Positions 14,920-24,089 are shown, counted from the stretch's first letter. The stretch: 64,000 bases of DNA from Thermomonas flagellata (GCF_022419185.1 NZ_JAJOZK010000013.1:1-64000), one strand, 5' to 3'. Numbers and translations: made by a program. Notes: generated by a model from the letters alone, not told the origin.

Positions 14920-16998
14920 TCACGCGTACAGCCCTTCGAGCAGCGCCAGTTGCGCCGAGAACGGCGCTTCGCCCTGTTTGGGCTGGCAGCGCCGGTACTG
15001 CCCGTCGGCGTGCAGCTCCCAGGCGTTCTGGTTGTCGGCCAGGTAGTGCAGCAGGCCCTCGCGGTGCACGCGCGCGGCCAACTGCGGGTCCAGGATCGGG
15101 AACGCGGCCTCGACCCGGCGCAGCAGGTTGCGCTCCAGCCAGTCGGCGGAGGAGCAGAACAGCTCCGGGTGGCCGTCGTTGCCGAACCACCAGACCCGGT
15201 GGTGCTCGAGGAAGCGGCCGACGATCGAGCGCACCCGGATCCGCTCGGACACCCCGGGGATGCCGGGGCGCAGGGTGCACGCGCCGCGCACGATCAAGTC
15301 GATCTCGACCCCGGCCTGCGAGGCGGCGTACAGCGCCTCCACCACCTGCGGCTCGTTGAGCGCGTTCATCTTGGCCAGGATCCGTCCCGGGCGGCCGGCG
15401 CGCGCCAGCTCCGCCTCGCGCGCGATCCGCTCGAGTACCCCGCGGTGCAGGGTGAACGGGGCCTCGAGCAGGCGCTTGAGCTTGAGCGGCGCCGACAGCC
15501 CGGACAGCTGCTGGAAGATCAGGTGCACGTCCTGGCCGATGTCCGGGTCGGCGGTCATCAGGCTGAAGTCGGTGTAGGCGCGCGCGGTGCCGCTGTGGTA
15601 GTTGCCGGTGCCCAGGTGCACGTAGCGGCGCAGGCGGTTGCCCTCGCGGCGCACGATCAGCAGCATCTTGGCGTGGGTCTTGTAGCCGACCACGCCGTAC
15701 ACCACCTGCACCCCGGCGTCCTGCAGGCGGTCGGCGAGGCCGAGGTTGGCCTCCTCGTCGAAGCGCGCGCGCAGCTCCACCACCACGGTCACGTCCTTGC
15801 CGTTGCGCGCGGCCTGGATCAGGTGCTCGACGATCGGCGAGTCCTTGCCGGTGCGGTACAGGGTCTGCTTGATCGCCAGCACGTTCGGGTCCTCCGCGGC
15901 CTGGCGGATCAGCTCCAGCACCGGGACGAACGCGTCGTAGGGGTGGTGCAGCAGGATGTCGCCCTGGCGGATGGCGTCGAACATGGTCTCCAGCTCGCGC
16001 ACCAGGCGCGGCTGGAACGGCCGGAACTTGAGGTCCGGGCGCGCCACCATGTCGTACACCTGCACCACCCGGTTGAGGTTGACCGGGCCGTTGATCTTGT
16101 AGACCGCGTTCGCCGGCAGGTCGAAGTTGTCCAGCAGCATGCGCACCACCTCGGGCGGGCAGCGCTCGTCGATCTCCAGCCGCACCGCGCGCAGGTAGCC
16201 GCGGCCGAGCAGCTCGTCGCGCAGGGCGAGGGCGAGGTTGTCGACGTCGTCCTCGTCCACGATCAGCTCGGAGTTGCGGGTGACCCGGAACTGGTGTGCG
16301 CCCTTGACCTGCATGCCGGGGAACAGCTCGTCCACGAACGCCGACAGCACCGAGCTGAGGAACACGAAGTCGTGGCAGTCCTCGCGGCCGTCCTGCGCCG
16401 GCAGGCGGATGATGCGCGGCAGCGAGCGCGGGGCGCGCACGATCGCCATGTGGCCCTCGCGGCCGAAGGCGTCGCGGCCTTCCAGCAGCACCACCACGTT
16501 CAGCGACTTGTTGAGGATCTTCGGGAACGGGTGCGCCGGATCCAGCGCCAGCGGCGACAGCACCGGCATGATCTCGTCGCGGAAGTAGTCGCGCAGCCAG
16601 GCCGCCTGCTCCGGGGTCCACTGCTCGCGCTGCAGCAGGCGGATGCCCTCCTCCCACAGCGCCGGGCGCAGCTCCTCGTAGAAGCAGCGGTACTGCGCCT
16701 CCACCAGTTCGGCCGCGCGCTCGTGGATGCGCGCCAGCACGGTCGCCGGGGCCAGCCCGTCGGCGGCCGGCGGCAGGTTGAGGTCGATCGCGTGGCGCAC
16801 CGAGCCGCCGCGGATCTCGAAGAACTCGTCGAGGTTGGTGCAGCTGATGCACAGGTAGCGCAGCCGCTCCAGCAGCGGCACGTTGGGGTCGCGCGCCTGC
16901 GCCAGTACCCGGAAGTTGAAGTCGAGCTGGCCGAGCTCGCGGTTGGCGTACAGGCTGGGGTCGCGCAGGGACGGCGGTGGCTGGGGGTGGTCGCTCAT
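14920..16998 (-). CDS. ppk1: Polyphosphate kinase 1
   Basis: Makes inorganic polyphosphate from ATP through a phosphohistidine. The 692-residue protein has the PPK1 N-domain (YANRELGQLDFNFRVLAQA), the head domain, and two phospholipase-D-like C domains with GTGNYHSG (histidine near residue 465, the autophosphorylation site by homology) and FLEHHRV near residue 599. Length is as in E. coli (688). The start overlaps the phoR stop by 4 bp, so it is translationally coupled to the phosphate sensor kinase and should be induced with it when phosphate is scarce. Confidence 0.97.
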   Translation of the reverse strand: MSDHPQPPPSLRDPSLYANRELGQLDFNFRVLAQARDPNVPLLERLRYLCISCTNLDEFFEIRGGSVRHAIDLNLPPAADGLAPATVLARIHERAAELVEAQYRCFYEELRPALWEEGIRLLQREQWTPEQAAWLRDYFRDEIMPVLSPLALDPAHPFPKILNKSLNVVVLLEGRDAFGREGHMAIVRAPRSLPRIIRLPAQDGREDCHDFVFLSSVLSAFVDELFPGMQVKGAHQFRVTRNSELIVDEDDVDNLALALRDELLGRGYLRAVRLEIDERCPPEVVRMLLDNFDLPANAVYKINGPVNLNRVVQVYDMVARPDLKFRPFQPRLVRELETMFDAIRQGDILLHHPYDAFVPVLELIRQAAEDPNVLAIKQTLYRTGKDSPIVEHLIQAARNGKDVTVVVELRARFDEEANLGLADRLQDAGVQVVYGVVGYKTHAKMLLIVRREGNRLRRYVHLGTGNYHSGTARAYTDFSLMTADPDIGQDVHLIFQQLSGLSAPLKLKRLLEAPFTLHRGVLERIAREAELARAGRPGRILAKMNALNEPQVVEALYAASQAGVEIDLIVRGACTLRPGIPGVSERIRVRSIVGRFLEHHRVWWFGNDGHPELFCSSADWLERNLLRRVEAAFPILDPQLAARVHREGLLHYLADNQNAWELHADGQYRRCQPKQGEAPFSAQLALLEGLYA

Positions 16999-18341
16999 GC
17001 GGCGCTGGCGTCGGCGTGCCGGGAATCACGGGGCAGGAGCCGCTCGGGGCCGAAGCGGCAGGCGAACACGCTGCCTTTGCCGACCTCGCTGGCGATCTCC
17101 AGGCGCGCATGATGCAGCCCGAGGACGTGCTTGACGATGGCCAGCCCGAGGCCGGTGCCGCCGGACTCGCGCGAGCGGCTGTTGGACACTCGGTAGAAGC
17201 GCTCGGTGATGCGCGGCAGGTGCGCGGCCGGGATGCCGTAGCCGGTGTCGCGCACCGACAGGCTGGCGCAGCCCTCCGGCTCGCGCGCGAAGCGGATCAC
17301 GATCTCGCCGCCGGCCGGGGTGTAGCGGATCGCATTGCTGACCAGGTTGGAGAACGCGCTGTGCAGCTCCTTGTTGGAGCCGAGCAGGTCGAGGCCGACC
17401 TCGTCGACCGCGCTGATCCGGTGCCGGCCCTGGCTGAGCGCCTCCGCCTCGCGGCGCAGGGTGGCCAGCATCGGCCCCATCGCCACGTGCTCCTCCGGCA
17501 GGTGGTCCTGCGCCTCCAGCCGCGACAGCGTGAGCAGGTCCTCGACCAGCTGGTTCATGCGCTGCGACTGCCGCTGCATCTCCGCCAGCATCGGCGCCCA
17601 GTCCGGCTTGTCGTCCGGGTCGAGCATCTCCAGGTAGCCGTGGATCACGGTCAGCGGGGTGCGCAGCTCGTGCGAGACATTCGCCACGAAGTCGCGGCGC
17701 ATGTGCTCCAGGCGCATGGTGCGGGTCACGTCGCGCGCGACCAGCAGCCACAGCTCCTCCGAATACGGGATCAGGCGCAGGTTCAGGCGCATCCCCGGAT
17801 CCACCGGTGAGGCGACGTCGGTCAGCGGCTCGGCGTTGCGCCCGGCGGCCAGCCACTGCGCCAGCGGCAGCGGGCGCAGCGCGGCCACCAGCGCGGCGCC
17901 CTGGTGGCGCGGGTAGTGCAGCCCGAGCAGCGGGGTCGCCGCCTCGTTGAACCACAGTACGCGCTGGGTGTCGCGGTCGACCACCACGATCGCGTCCGGC
18001 AGCGCCGCCGCGGCGGCGCGGTAGGCGCGCAGCATCGCCAGCAGGCGGCGCTTGCGCGTGCGCATCTCGGCCTGGCTGCGGTAGAGCAGGCGGTCCAGCT
18101 CGTTCCACACGCCCTCGCCGCTGGGCGGCGCCAGGCGCTGGCGCGCGGTCAGCCGCAGCAGCACCCCGCGCAGGCGCCAGTAGTGCCAGGCCACCACGCC
18201 GAGCGCGGCAGCGGTCAGCGCCGGCCACGGCTGTCCGAGCAGCAGGCCCGCGGCCAGCCCGAGCGCCAGCACCAGCAGCAGCTGGCCGAGGGTGCGGAAC
18301 CAGGCGGAGCGCGCGTTCGGCGACATGCGCGGAGTATCCAT
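16995..18341 (-). CDS. phoR: Phosphate-regulon sensor histidine kinase PhoR
   Basis: The membrane kinase that phosphorylates PhoB under phosphate limitation. The 448 residues hold two N-terminal transmembrane helices (about 17-36 and 40-55) with almost no periplasmic loop, as in PhoR, a PAS domain (about 110-205), the H box FVANVSHELRTPL with H224, the N box LVSNAIRYTP, and the G box DTGYGIP. It lies 36 bp after phoB and overlaps ppk1, defining a phoB-phoR-ppk1(-ppx) operon. Confidence 0.96.
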   Translation of the reverse strand: MDTPRMSPNARSAWFRTLGQLLLVLALGLAAGLLLGQPWPALTAAALGVVAWHYWRLRGVLLRLTARQRLAPPSGEGVWNELDRLLYRSQAEMRTRKRRLLAMLRAYRAAAAALPDAIVVVDRDTQRVLWFNEAATPLLGLHYPRHQGAALVAALRPLPLAQWLAAGRNAEPLTDVASPVDPGMRLNLRLIPYSEELWLLVARDVTRTMRLEHMRRDFVANVSHELRTPLTVIHGYLEMLDPDDKPDWAPMLAEMQRQSQRMNQLVEDLLTLSRLEAQDHLPEEHVAMGPMLATLRREAEALSQGRHRISAVDEVGLDLLGSNKELHSAFSNLVSNAIRYTPAGGEIVIRFAREPEGCASLSVRDTGYGIPAAHLPRITERFYRVSNSRSRESGGTGLGLAIVKHVLGLHHARLEIASEVGKGSVFACRFGPERLLPRDSRHADASAA

Positions 18342-18377
18342 GTTCGCGCCGCGCCCGGCGAGCCGCCGCCGGCGCGG

Positions 18378-19079
18378 TCAGGACGCCGCGGAGAACCGGT
18401 AGCCGGCCCCGCGCACGGTCTGCACCATCCCGTCCAGCCCGTGCGGCTCGAGGGTCTTGCGCAGGCGGCGGATGTGCACGTCGACCGTGCGCTCCTCCAC
18501 GTACACGCTGCCGCCCCACACGTGGTCGAGCAGCTGCGAGCGGCTGTACACCCGGTCCGGGTGGGTCATGAAGAAGTGCAGCAGGCGGTACTCGGTCGGG
18601 CCGATGTGGATCGCGGTGGACTGGCTGTCGGCCTCGGCGAACACCCGGTGCGCGGCGCCGTCGATGCGCAGCCCGCCGACCTGCACGCTGCCGTCCTCGT
18701 CGTCCTCGCGCGAGCGCCGCATCACCGCGCGGATGCGCGCCAGCAGCTCGCGCGCGGAGAACGGCTTGACCACGTAGTCGTCGACCCCGGCCTCGAGCCC
18801 GCCGACGCGGTCGTTCTCCTCGCCGCGCGCGGTCAGCATGATGATCGGCACGTCGCGGGTCAGCACTTCGCGCCGCCAGCGCCGCGCCAGCTCCAGCCCG
18901 CTGGTGCCCGGCAGCATCCAGTCGAGCAGGATCAGGTCCGGCACCCGCTCCGCGATCGCCGCCTGCGCCTCGCGCCCGTCGCTGGCGGTGACCGGCTCGA
19001 ATTCGCCCTTGCGCAGGGCGTAGGCGACCATGTCGCGGATCGCGGGCTCGTCTTCAACGATCAGGATGCGCTTGTGCAT
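18378..19079 (-). CDS. phoB: Phosphate-regulon response regulator PhoB
   Basis: The DNA-binding partner of PhoR; activates phosphate-starvation genes by binding Pho boxes. The 233-residue protein has a receiver domain with acidic pocket and phospho-acceptor D53 (LLDWMLPG), the switch residues in MLTARGEE, the KPFS motif, and an OmpR-type winged helix near residues 140-230 with [14 protein letters not shown] as recognition helix. Upstream are a Pho-box-like repeat and a well-placed -10, suggesting positive autoregulation as known in other bacteria. Confidence 0.97.
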   Translation of the reverse strand: MHKRILIVEDEPAIRDMVAYALRKGEFEPVTASDGREAQAAIAERVPDLILLDWMLPGTSGLELARRWRREVLTRDVPIIMLTARGEENDRVGGLEAGVDDYVVKPFSARELLARIRAVMRRSREDDEDGSVQVGGLRIDGAAHRVFAEADSQSTAIHIGPTEYRLLHFFMTHPDRVYSRSQLLDHVWGGSVYVEERTVDVHIRRLRKTLEPHGLDGMVQTVRGAGYRFSAAS

Positions 19080-19129
19080 GGCACGTCGTGGCTGGCGGCG
19101 GGGACGGTGCGGCGCGGCACCATGCTGCC

Positions 19130-19163
19130 ATTACACGACCGTTTTGTGACGCTTGGGTGACGC
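19130..19163 (-). promoter_or_regulatory. Candidate Pho box and -10 of phoB
   Basis: Two GCGTCAC repeats (19163-19157 and 19152-19146) are spaced exactly 11 bp and stand where a -35 would be; 10 bp later comes TGTAAT (19135-19130; 5/6). This is the geometry of PhoB-activated promoters. The repeats match CTGTCAT at 4 of 7 positions each. The first repeat is also half of a GGTGAC-GCT-GTCACC palindrome (19156-19170). Confidence 0.6.
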
Positions 19164-19194
19164 TGTCACCAAACCATAGCGCGGCCCGCCGGCC

Positions 19195-20790
19195 TCAAGG
19201 ATTGGCGGCGTCCGGGTCGCGCACGCCCTGCCGGCGCAGGTCCAGCACCTCCGGGGTGATCGCGGCGATCCGCGCGTCGATCCGGCTGCGCGCGTAGAAG
19301 TCCAGGTCCGGGCGCTTCTTGAGGTTGTTGAGCTGCATCAGCGCCTGCTCCGGACGGCCGCTGAGGTAGGCGGCTTCCGCCCACGCCTCGCCGGCGCGCA
19401 CCGGATCGCCGGCGACCTCGTTGGCGCGCGCATAGGCCTGCTGGAACAGCACGTCGCCGGCGCTGGTCGCCAGCAGCGGGCGCAGGACCGCCACCGCGCG
19501 CGCGCCGGCGGCCGGCTGGTTGCGCTCTGCCAGCAGCTGCGCGTAGCTCAGCGCCAGCGCGCGGTGGGTCGGCATGCGCGCCAGCAGCGCCTCGAACCGG
19601 CGGTCGGCGTCGGCCGCGTGCCCGGTGTGCGATTCGGCGGTGCCCAGCCCGATCGCCAGCCACAGGTTGTCCGGGTGGCGCGCCAGCAGCGCGCGCAGCT
19701 CCGGCAGCGCGGCCTCGTACTGCCCGGCCTGCATGCGCGCGACCGCCAGCCCATAGCGCTGGGCATCGTCCAGCGGCGCGCGCGCCTGCAGGGCCTGGTA
19801 TTCGCGGATCGCCTGCGCCGGGGTGTTGGCGCTGAGCACGCGCAGGCGCTCCCTGGCCCAGGCGAAATCGCCGGTGTCGCCGCGCCCGCGCGGCGCCTGC
19901 GCCTGCACCACCAGCCCGGCCGGCAGCAGCGGGTTGGTGCTGACCGCGCTGATCTGCAGCGGTGCCTGCCGCTGCAGGCGGTCGGCGCGCTCGCGCGCCT
20001 CGCTGATGCGGTCGAGCGTGAGTGGATGGGTCTGCAGGTAGCCGGGCACGGCGGTGCGCTCGTCGCCCTGGTTCATGCGCACCACGCCCTGCAGGGTCTG
20101 GAAGAAATCCGCCATCGCCTCGGGGTCGAAGCCGGCGGCGGCCAGGGTGCGGATGCCGACGCGGTCGGCCTCGGCCTCGTTGGCGCGGGTGTAGTCGATC
20201 TGGCGCTGCTGCAGCAGGCCCAGCCCGCCCATCATCGCCGCGGCGCTGGCGTTCGCCCCGGACGGGCCGCCGGCCTGCTGCGCGGCTACGATCGCGCCGA
20301 GCGTGGCCAGCAGGATCGGGATGCTGTCGCGCTGCGCCTTCTCCACCGCGCGCAGCACGTGCTGCTGGGTGACGTGGGCGATCTCGTGCGCGAGCACGCC
20401 GGCCACCTCGTCCTCGCGCTGCGCCGCCAGCACCAGCCCGGCGTTGACCCCGACGTAGCCGCCCAGGGTGGCGAACGCGTTGATCTGGCGGTCGCGCAGC
20501 AGGAAGAAGGTGAACCGCTGCTGCGGGCGGTCGCTGGCGGCGGCCAGGCGCTGGCCGACGTCGTCCAGCCAGCCCGACAGCAGCGGGTCGTCCAGCACGT
20601 AGCCGGCGTTGCGCAGCTGGGCCAGGGTCATGGCGCCGTATTCGGCCTGCTTGGCCGGCGACAGCACGCCGCCGGCGGAGGAGCCGATGTCGGGCAGGCG
20701 CGCCTGCTGGGCGGCGGCCGGCAGGCAGGCGGCCAGCCCCAGCAGCAGGGGCAGCAGGGGCAGGCGCGGCAGCAGGGCGGGTCTGGGCAT
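19195..20790 (-). CDS. bepA: M48-family periplasmic metalloprotease with TPR repeats (BepA-like)
   Basis: Resembles BepA (YfgC), a periplasmic protease-chaperone that helps or clears outer-membrane beta-barrel assembly intermediates such as LptD. The 531-residue precursor has a signal peptide ending at AAA-QQ (about residue 28), the zinc motif HEIAH with H135, E136 and H139, the third-ligand helix NEAEADRVG near residue 205, and a C-terminal region of tetratricopeptide repeats (from about 300). It is slightly longer than E. coli BepA (487). It lies upstream of phoB but a 115-bp gap with the phoB promoter separates them. Confidence 0.9.
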   Translation of the reverse strand: MPRPALLPRLPLLPLLLGLAACLPAAAQQARLPDIGSSAGGVLSPAKQAEYGAMTLAQLRNAGYVLDDPLLSGWLDDVGQRLAAASDRPQQRFTFFLLRDRQINAFATLGGYVGVNAGLVLAAQREDEVAGVLAHEIAHVTQQHVLRAVEKAQRDSIPILLATLGAIVAAQQAGGPSGANASAAAMMGGLGLLQQRQIDYTRANEAEADRVGIRTLAAAGFDPEAMADFFQTLQGVVRMNQGDERTAVPGYLQTHPLTLDRISEARERADRLQRQAPLQISAVSTNPLLPAGLVVQAQAPRGRGDTGDFAWARERLRVLSANTPAQAIREYQALQARAPLDDAQRYGLAVARMQAGQYEAALPELRALLARHPDNLWLAIGLGTAESHTGHAADADRRFEALLARMPTHRALALSYAQLLAERNQPAAGARAVAVLRPLLATSAGDVLFQQAYARANEVAGDPVRAGEAWAEAAYLSGRPEQALMQLNNLKKRPDLDFYARSRIDARIAAITPEVLDLRRQGVRDPDAANP

Positions 20791-20921
20791 GCGGGCAGAA
20801 TGATGCGTTGCGCGGCGACCGGCGTGAATGCCGCTTGAGCGGCTGGAAATGCGCCGCCGGCCGCCGCATAGTGTGCCGCGCCCGCGCCGGCCCGGTGGCC
20901 GGCGGCTTCCCGGAGACCCGC

Positions 20922-21197
20922 GTGCCCGACGTGCCTGCCATCACCCTCTACACCACCGCGATCTGCCCGTACTGCGTCGCGGCCAAGAACTTCCTGCGCA
21001 GCCAGGGCCGCGACGACTGGCGCGAGGTGCGGGTGGACCTCGATCCGGCCGAGCGCGCGCGTATGGTCGCGCGCAGCGGGCGCACCAGCGTGCCGCAGAT
21101 CTTCGTCGGCGAGGTCCACGTCGGCGGCTACGACGACATGATCGCGCTGCACCGGGCCGGCCGGCTGCAGCCGCTGCTGCAGGGGGAGGGCGCATGA
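20922..21197 (+). CDS. grxC: Glutaredoxin 3
   Basis: A 91-residue glutathione-dependent disulfide reductase. The active site CPYC is C15-C18, followed by the TSVPQIFV cis-proline glutathione-binding motif and the VGGYDD motif. I place the start at GTG 20922 because GGAG lies 6 bases upstream and the thioredoxin fold begins there; the longer ATG-initiated frame adds a non-homologous Arg/Cys-rich tail. The stop overlaps the next gene (ATGA). Confidence 0.92.
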   Translation: MPDVPAITLYTTAICPYCVAAKNFLRSQGRDDWREVRVDLDPAERARMVARSGRTSVPQIFVGEVHVGGYDDMIALHRAGRLQPLLQGEGA

Positions 21198-21583
21198 GCG
21201 GCGGCGACGACCGGGTGCGGGCCTTCACCGAGTTTCGCCAGCGCATGAACAAGCGCATCCTGGACGAACCCAATCAGGTGGTGCGCCGGTTCTTCGCGCT
21301 CGACACCCAGACCTACCAGCCCGGCGCGCTGGACGTGAAGACCAAGGAGCTGTGCGGGCTGGTGGCCTCGCTGGTGCTGCGCTGCGACGACTGCATCAGC
21401 TACCACGTGGCGCAGTGCAAGGATGCCGGGGTCAGCCGCGCGGAGATGTTCGAGGCGTTCTCGGTCGGGCTGGTGGTGGGTGGCTCGATCGTGATCCCGC
21501 ACCTGCGCCGGGCGGTGGATTTCCTCGACCAGCTGGAACAGGGCCAGGCCGCGGCGCCCGCCGCGCACCCGCACGCGCCGTGA
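21194..21583 (+). CDS. Carboxymuconolactone decarboxylase/AhpD-like protein
   Basis: A 129-residue protein of the CMD/AhpD family with the redox motif CDDCISYH: C64, C67 and H71, the AhpD-type CXXC-X3-H. The helical pattern KTKELCGLVASLVLRC and AGVSRAEMFEAFSVGLVVGGS are typical. Coupled by overlap with glutaredoxin, which fits a thiol-redox role such as reduction of a peroxidase or a small thiol, but the partner is not known. Confidence 0.85.
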   Translation: MSGGDDRVRAFTEFRQRMNKRILDEPNQVVRRFFALDTQTYQPGALDVKTKELCGLVASLVLRCDDCISYHVAQCKDAGVSRAEMFEAFSVGLVVGGSIVIPHLRRAVDFLDQLEQGQAAAPAAHPHAP

Positions 21584-21681
21584 ACGCCGGCCGCGGGCCG
21601 GGCCGCGGCATCTGCGATAATGCCGGGCTTTGACCCACCCGCCGCGCCAAGCGCGGCGCCCGCCCGCCTGGAACCCCAAGC

Positions 21682-22686
21682 ATGACCACGATCACCGTCA
21701 TCCGCGGCGATGGCATCGGCCCGGAAATCATGGACGCCACCCTGCACGTGCTCGACGCGATGCGGCTCGGGCTGTCCTACGAGTTCGCCGATGCCGGCCT
21801 CGCCGCCCTCGAGCGCCACGGCGAGCTGCTGCCGGCCGCCACCCTGGAGTCGATTCGCAGGAACAGGATCGCCCTGAAGTCGCCGCTGACCACCCCGGTC
21901 GGGGGCGGGTTCAGCTCGATCAACGTCGAGCTGCGCAAGCGCTTCGACCTGTATGCCAACGTGCGCCCGGCGCGCAGCTTTCCCAACACCAAGGCGCGCT
22001 TCCCCGGCAAGGTGGACCTGGTGACGGTCCGCGAGAACACCGAGGGCGCGTACATCGGCGAGGGCCAGGAGGTGTCCGCCGACGGCGAGACCGCGGTGCT
22101 CACCCAGAAAGTGACCCGCAAGGGTTCCGAGCGGATCGTGCGCTATGCGTTCGAACTGGCGCGCAGTACCGGGCGCCGCAAGGTCACGGTGGTGCACAAG
22201 GCCAACATCCTCAAGTCCACCTCCGGCCTGTTCCTGAAGACCGCGCGCGAGGTGGCCGCGCAATACCCGGACATCGCCTGCGACGAGATGATCGTGGATG
22301 CCTGCTGCATGAAGCTGGTGATGCAGCCGGAGCAATTCGACGTGCTGGTGACCACCAACCTGTTCGGCGACATCATCTCCGACCTGTGCGCGGGGCTGGT
22401 CGGCGGCCTCGGGCTCGCGCCGGGCGCCAACATCGGTGCCGATGCGGCGATCTTCGAGGCGGTGCACGGCTCCGCCCCGGACATCGCCGGCAAGGGCATC
22501 GCCAATCCCTGCGCGCTGCTGCTGGCGGCCGGGCAGATGCTCGACCACCTCGGCCGCAGCGACGAGGCCGAGCGCCTGCGCAGCGCGATCGTCGCCACGC
22601 TGGAGGCCAAGGACGCGCTGACCCCGGACCTGGGCGGCGAGGGCAACACGCTCTCGTTCGCCCGCGCCATCGCCAGCCGGCTCTGA
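21682..22686 (+). CDS. icd: NAD-dependent isocitrate dehydrogenase
   Basis: Oxidatively decarboxylates isocitrate to 2-oxoglutarate in the TCA cycle. The 334-residue protein belongs to the short NAD-IDH/IPMDH-like branch: GDGIGPEI at the N-terminus, the substrate site GGGFSSINVELRK with Ser and Arg near residue 80, VRENTEGAYIG, the lysine in VVHKANIL, and the metal-binding DACCMKLV and TTNLFGDIISDLC aspartates. EAVHGSAPDIAGKGIANP ends the coenzyme site. Enzymes of this type are typical of Xanthomonas relatives, in place of the long NADP form. A perfect terminator follows. Confidence 0.9.
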   Translation: MTTITVIRGDGIGPEIMDATLHVLDAMRLGLSYEFADAGLAALERHGELLPAATLESIRRNRIALKSPLTTPVGGGFSSINVELRKRFDLYANVRPARSFPNTKARFPGKVDLVTVRENTEGAYIGEGQEVSADGETAVLTQKVTRKGSERIVRYAFELARSTGRRKVTVVHKANILKSTSGLFLKTAREVAAQYPDIACDEMIVDACCMKLVMQPEQFDVLVTTNLFGDIISDLCAGLVGGLGLAPGANIGADAAIFEAVHGSAPDIAGKGIANPCALLLAAGQMLDHLGRSDEAERLRSAIVATLEAKDALTPDLGGEGNTLSFARAIASRL

Positions 22687-22702
22687 GCAGGGCATGCGTG
22701 GA

Positions 22703-22738
22703 AACGCCGAAGGGCGCCTCGCGGCGCCCTTCGGCGTT
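22703..22738. terminator. Perfect hairpin terminator between icd and BI-1 gene
   Basis: A 16-bp perfect stem (AACGCCGAAGGGCGCC with its complement) around a TCGC loop lies between two convergent genes. The T residues at the end of either arm are few, but the symmetry suits bidirectional termination. Confidence 0.8.
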
Positions 22739-22770
22739 GGGGGCTGCGTCGCGCGCGCCGCGCCCGTCCC

Positions 22771-23538
22771 TCAGTTGCGCGACTGCAGCTTGGACAGCAG
22801 CCGCAGCAGCTCCAGGTACAGCCAGACCAGCGTGACCAGCAGGCCGAACGCGCCGTACCACTCCATGTACTTGGGCGCGCCCTGTTCCACGCCCTGCTCG
22901 ATGAAATCGAAGTCCAGCACCAGGTTCAGCGCCGCCACCGCCACCACCACCAGGCTGAACGCGATGCCCAGCGGGCTGCTGCCGTTGATGAAGCCCATCC
23001 CGGCGAAGCCGAACAGGTTCAGCCCGAGCTGCACTAGGTACAGCAGCGCGATCCCGCCGGTGGCGGCCACGACGCCGAGCTTGAAGTTCTCGCTGGCGCG
23101 CACCAGTCCGCTGCGGTAGGCCAGCAGCAGCGCGGCGAGGGTGGCGAAGGTCAGGGCCACCGCCTGCATCACGATGCCGGGGTAGCGCTGCTCGAACAGC
23201 GCCGACATCGCGCCGAGGAACAGCCCCTCCAGCACCGCATACAGCGGCGCGGTGAACGGCGACCAGGCCTTCTTGAACACGGTCACCAGCGCGACCACGA
23301 AGCCGCCGAGCGCGCCGCCCCAGACGTAGGGCATCACCGCGCCCGGGTTACCGGCCGCGGTCGCGGCCTGGGCCTGCGACCAGGTGAACAGCGCGCCGGC
23401 CAGCGCCAGCACCAGCAGCAGCGCGGTCTTGTTCACGGTGCCGTTGAGGGTCATCGCGCCGGCGTCGCGCCGGACGAGGGTGCCACTGCCGAGGTCGAGG
23501 AAGGTGTCGTCGCCGAGGACGGGGTTGCCGCTGCGCAT
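22771..23538 (-). CDS. Bax inhibitor-1/YccA family membrane protein
   Basis: A 255-residue inner-membrane protein with seven hydrophobic segments. It carries the features of the BI-1 (UPF0005) superfamily in the proteobacterial 'YccA-like' branch: the AYRSGLVRASENFKLGVVAATGG segment and an acidic region LDFDFIEQGVEQGAPKYMEWYGAFGLLVTLVWLYLE at the end. The family is linked to ion leak and stress tolerance; no role can be fixed here. ATG at 23538 preferred over an upstream GTG. Confidence 0.88.
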   Translation of the reverse strand: MRSGNPVLGDDTFLDLGSGTLVRRDAGAMTLNGTVNKTALLLVLALAGALFTWSQAQAATAAGNPGAVMPYVWGGALGGFVVALVTVFKKAWSPFTAPLYAVLEGLFLGAMSALFEQRYPGIVMQAVALTFATLAALLLAYRSGLVRASENFKLGVVAATGGIALLYLVQLGLNLFGFAGMGFINGSSPLGIAFSLVVVAVAALNLVLDFDFIEQGVEQGAPKYMEWYGAFGLLVTLVWLYLELLRLLSKLQSRN

Positions 23539-23624
23539 GGGGATCGGATCCACAGTGACCGGCTGCTTGCCGTGCCGTGCAGCTTAGCGCCGGCGAGAAG
23601 CGGCGTCATGCGCCGCGGGCAGGG

Positions 23625-23709
23625 TGGTGCGAAAGGCGGGACTCGAACCCGCACGCCTTGCGGCACTGGAACCTAAATCCAGGGCGTCTACCAATTCCGC
23701 CACTTTCGC
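23625..23709 (-). tRNA. tRNA-Leu(TAG)
   Basis: An 85-nt type II tRNA. The acceptor stem GCGAAAG pairs with CTTTCGC, the anticodon loop contains TAG (reading CUA), a long variable arm follows (TGCCGCAAGGCGT), and the T loop GGTTCGAGTCC and the 3' CCA are encoded. A TACAAT hexamer (23718-23723) lies 8 nt before the mature 5' end. Confidence 0.97.
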
Positions 23710-23717
23710 GCGCCTGC

Positions 23718-23723
23718 ATTGTA
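23718..23723 (-). promoter_or_regulatory. -10 element of tRNA-Leu(TAG)
   Basis: TACAAT ends 8 nt before the tRNA 5' end, so transcription should begin at or next to the mature end. No clear -35 is seen at 17 bp. Confidence 0.55.
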
Positions 23724-23800
23724 GGGCGGCGCGCGCCGGTTGGCCGCCCGCGGCGGGTGTGGCCGTTTGCCATGGCAGTCCCGCCCGGTACGGAGCCGCC

Positions 23801-24016
23801 ATGGCCTGGAAGAACGTGATCCGCTACGGCTTCGGATTCCGCCCGTCCGACCGCCGCTACTGGCTCTACTACACCCTCGAAGGCGAGACGGTGGCCCACC
23901 AGCTCGACCTGACCGCCACCCACGCCGCGGCGCTGGCGGCGCTGTTCAATGCCAGCAGCGGAGTGCAGTACGAGACCGGCGGCGGCTACTTCAGCACCGC
24001 GCCGCGCTCCCTCTAG
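23801..24016 (+). CDS. Small conserved hypothetical protein
   Basis: A 71-residue protein starting MAWKNVIRYGFGFRPSDRRYWLYYTLEGE, rich in aromatic residues early on and with an Ala/Leu helix near residues 40-52. GGAG lies 8 bases before the ATG at 23801. Codon use is like the core genome (GC at third positions), which supports it being real. I do not recognise a family. It sits between tRNA-Leu and the tRNA-Lys end of the cluster on the opposite strand. Confidence 0.6.
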   Translation: MAWKNVIRYGFGFRPSDRRYWLYYTLEGETVAHQLDLTATHAAALAALFNASSGVQYETGGGYFSTAPRSL

Positions 24017-24053
24017 CCTTCCCGGATGCGCCGGCGGCGGCCGCCCAAACGGC

Positions 24054-24078
24054 GCAGCCCGGCGCGGAGCCGGGCTGC
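24054..24078. terminator. Hairpin between the small ORF and tRNA-Lys
   Basis: GCAGCCCGGC (24054-24063) and GCCGGGCTGC (24069-24078) form a perfect 10-bp stem with a GCGGA loop. It follows tRNA-Lys on the minus strand and the 71-residue ORF on the plus strand, so it may end both transcripts. Confidence 0.6.
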
Positions 24079-24089
24079 GGGGGAAAGCG

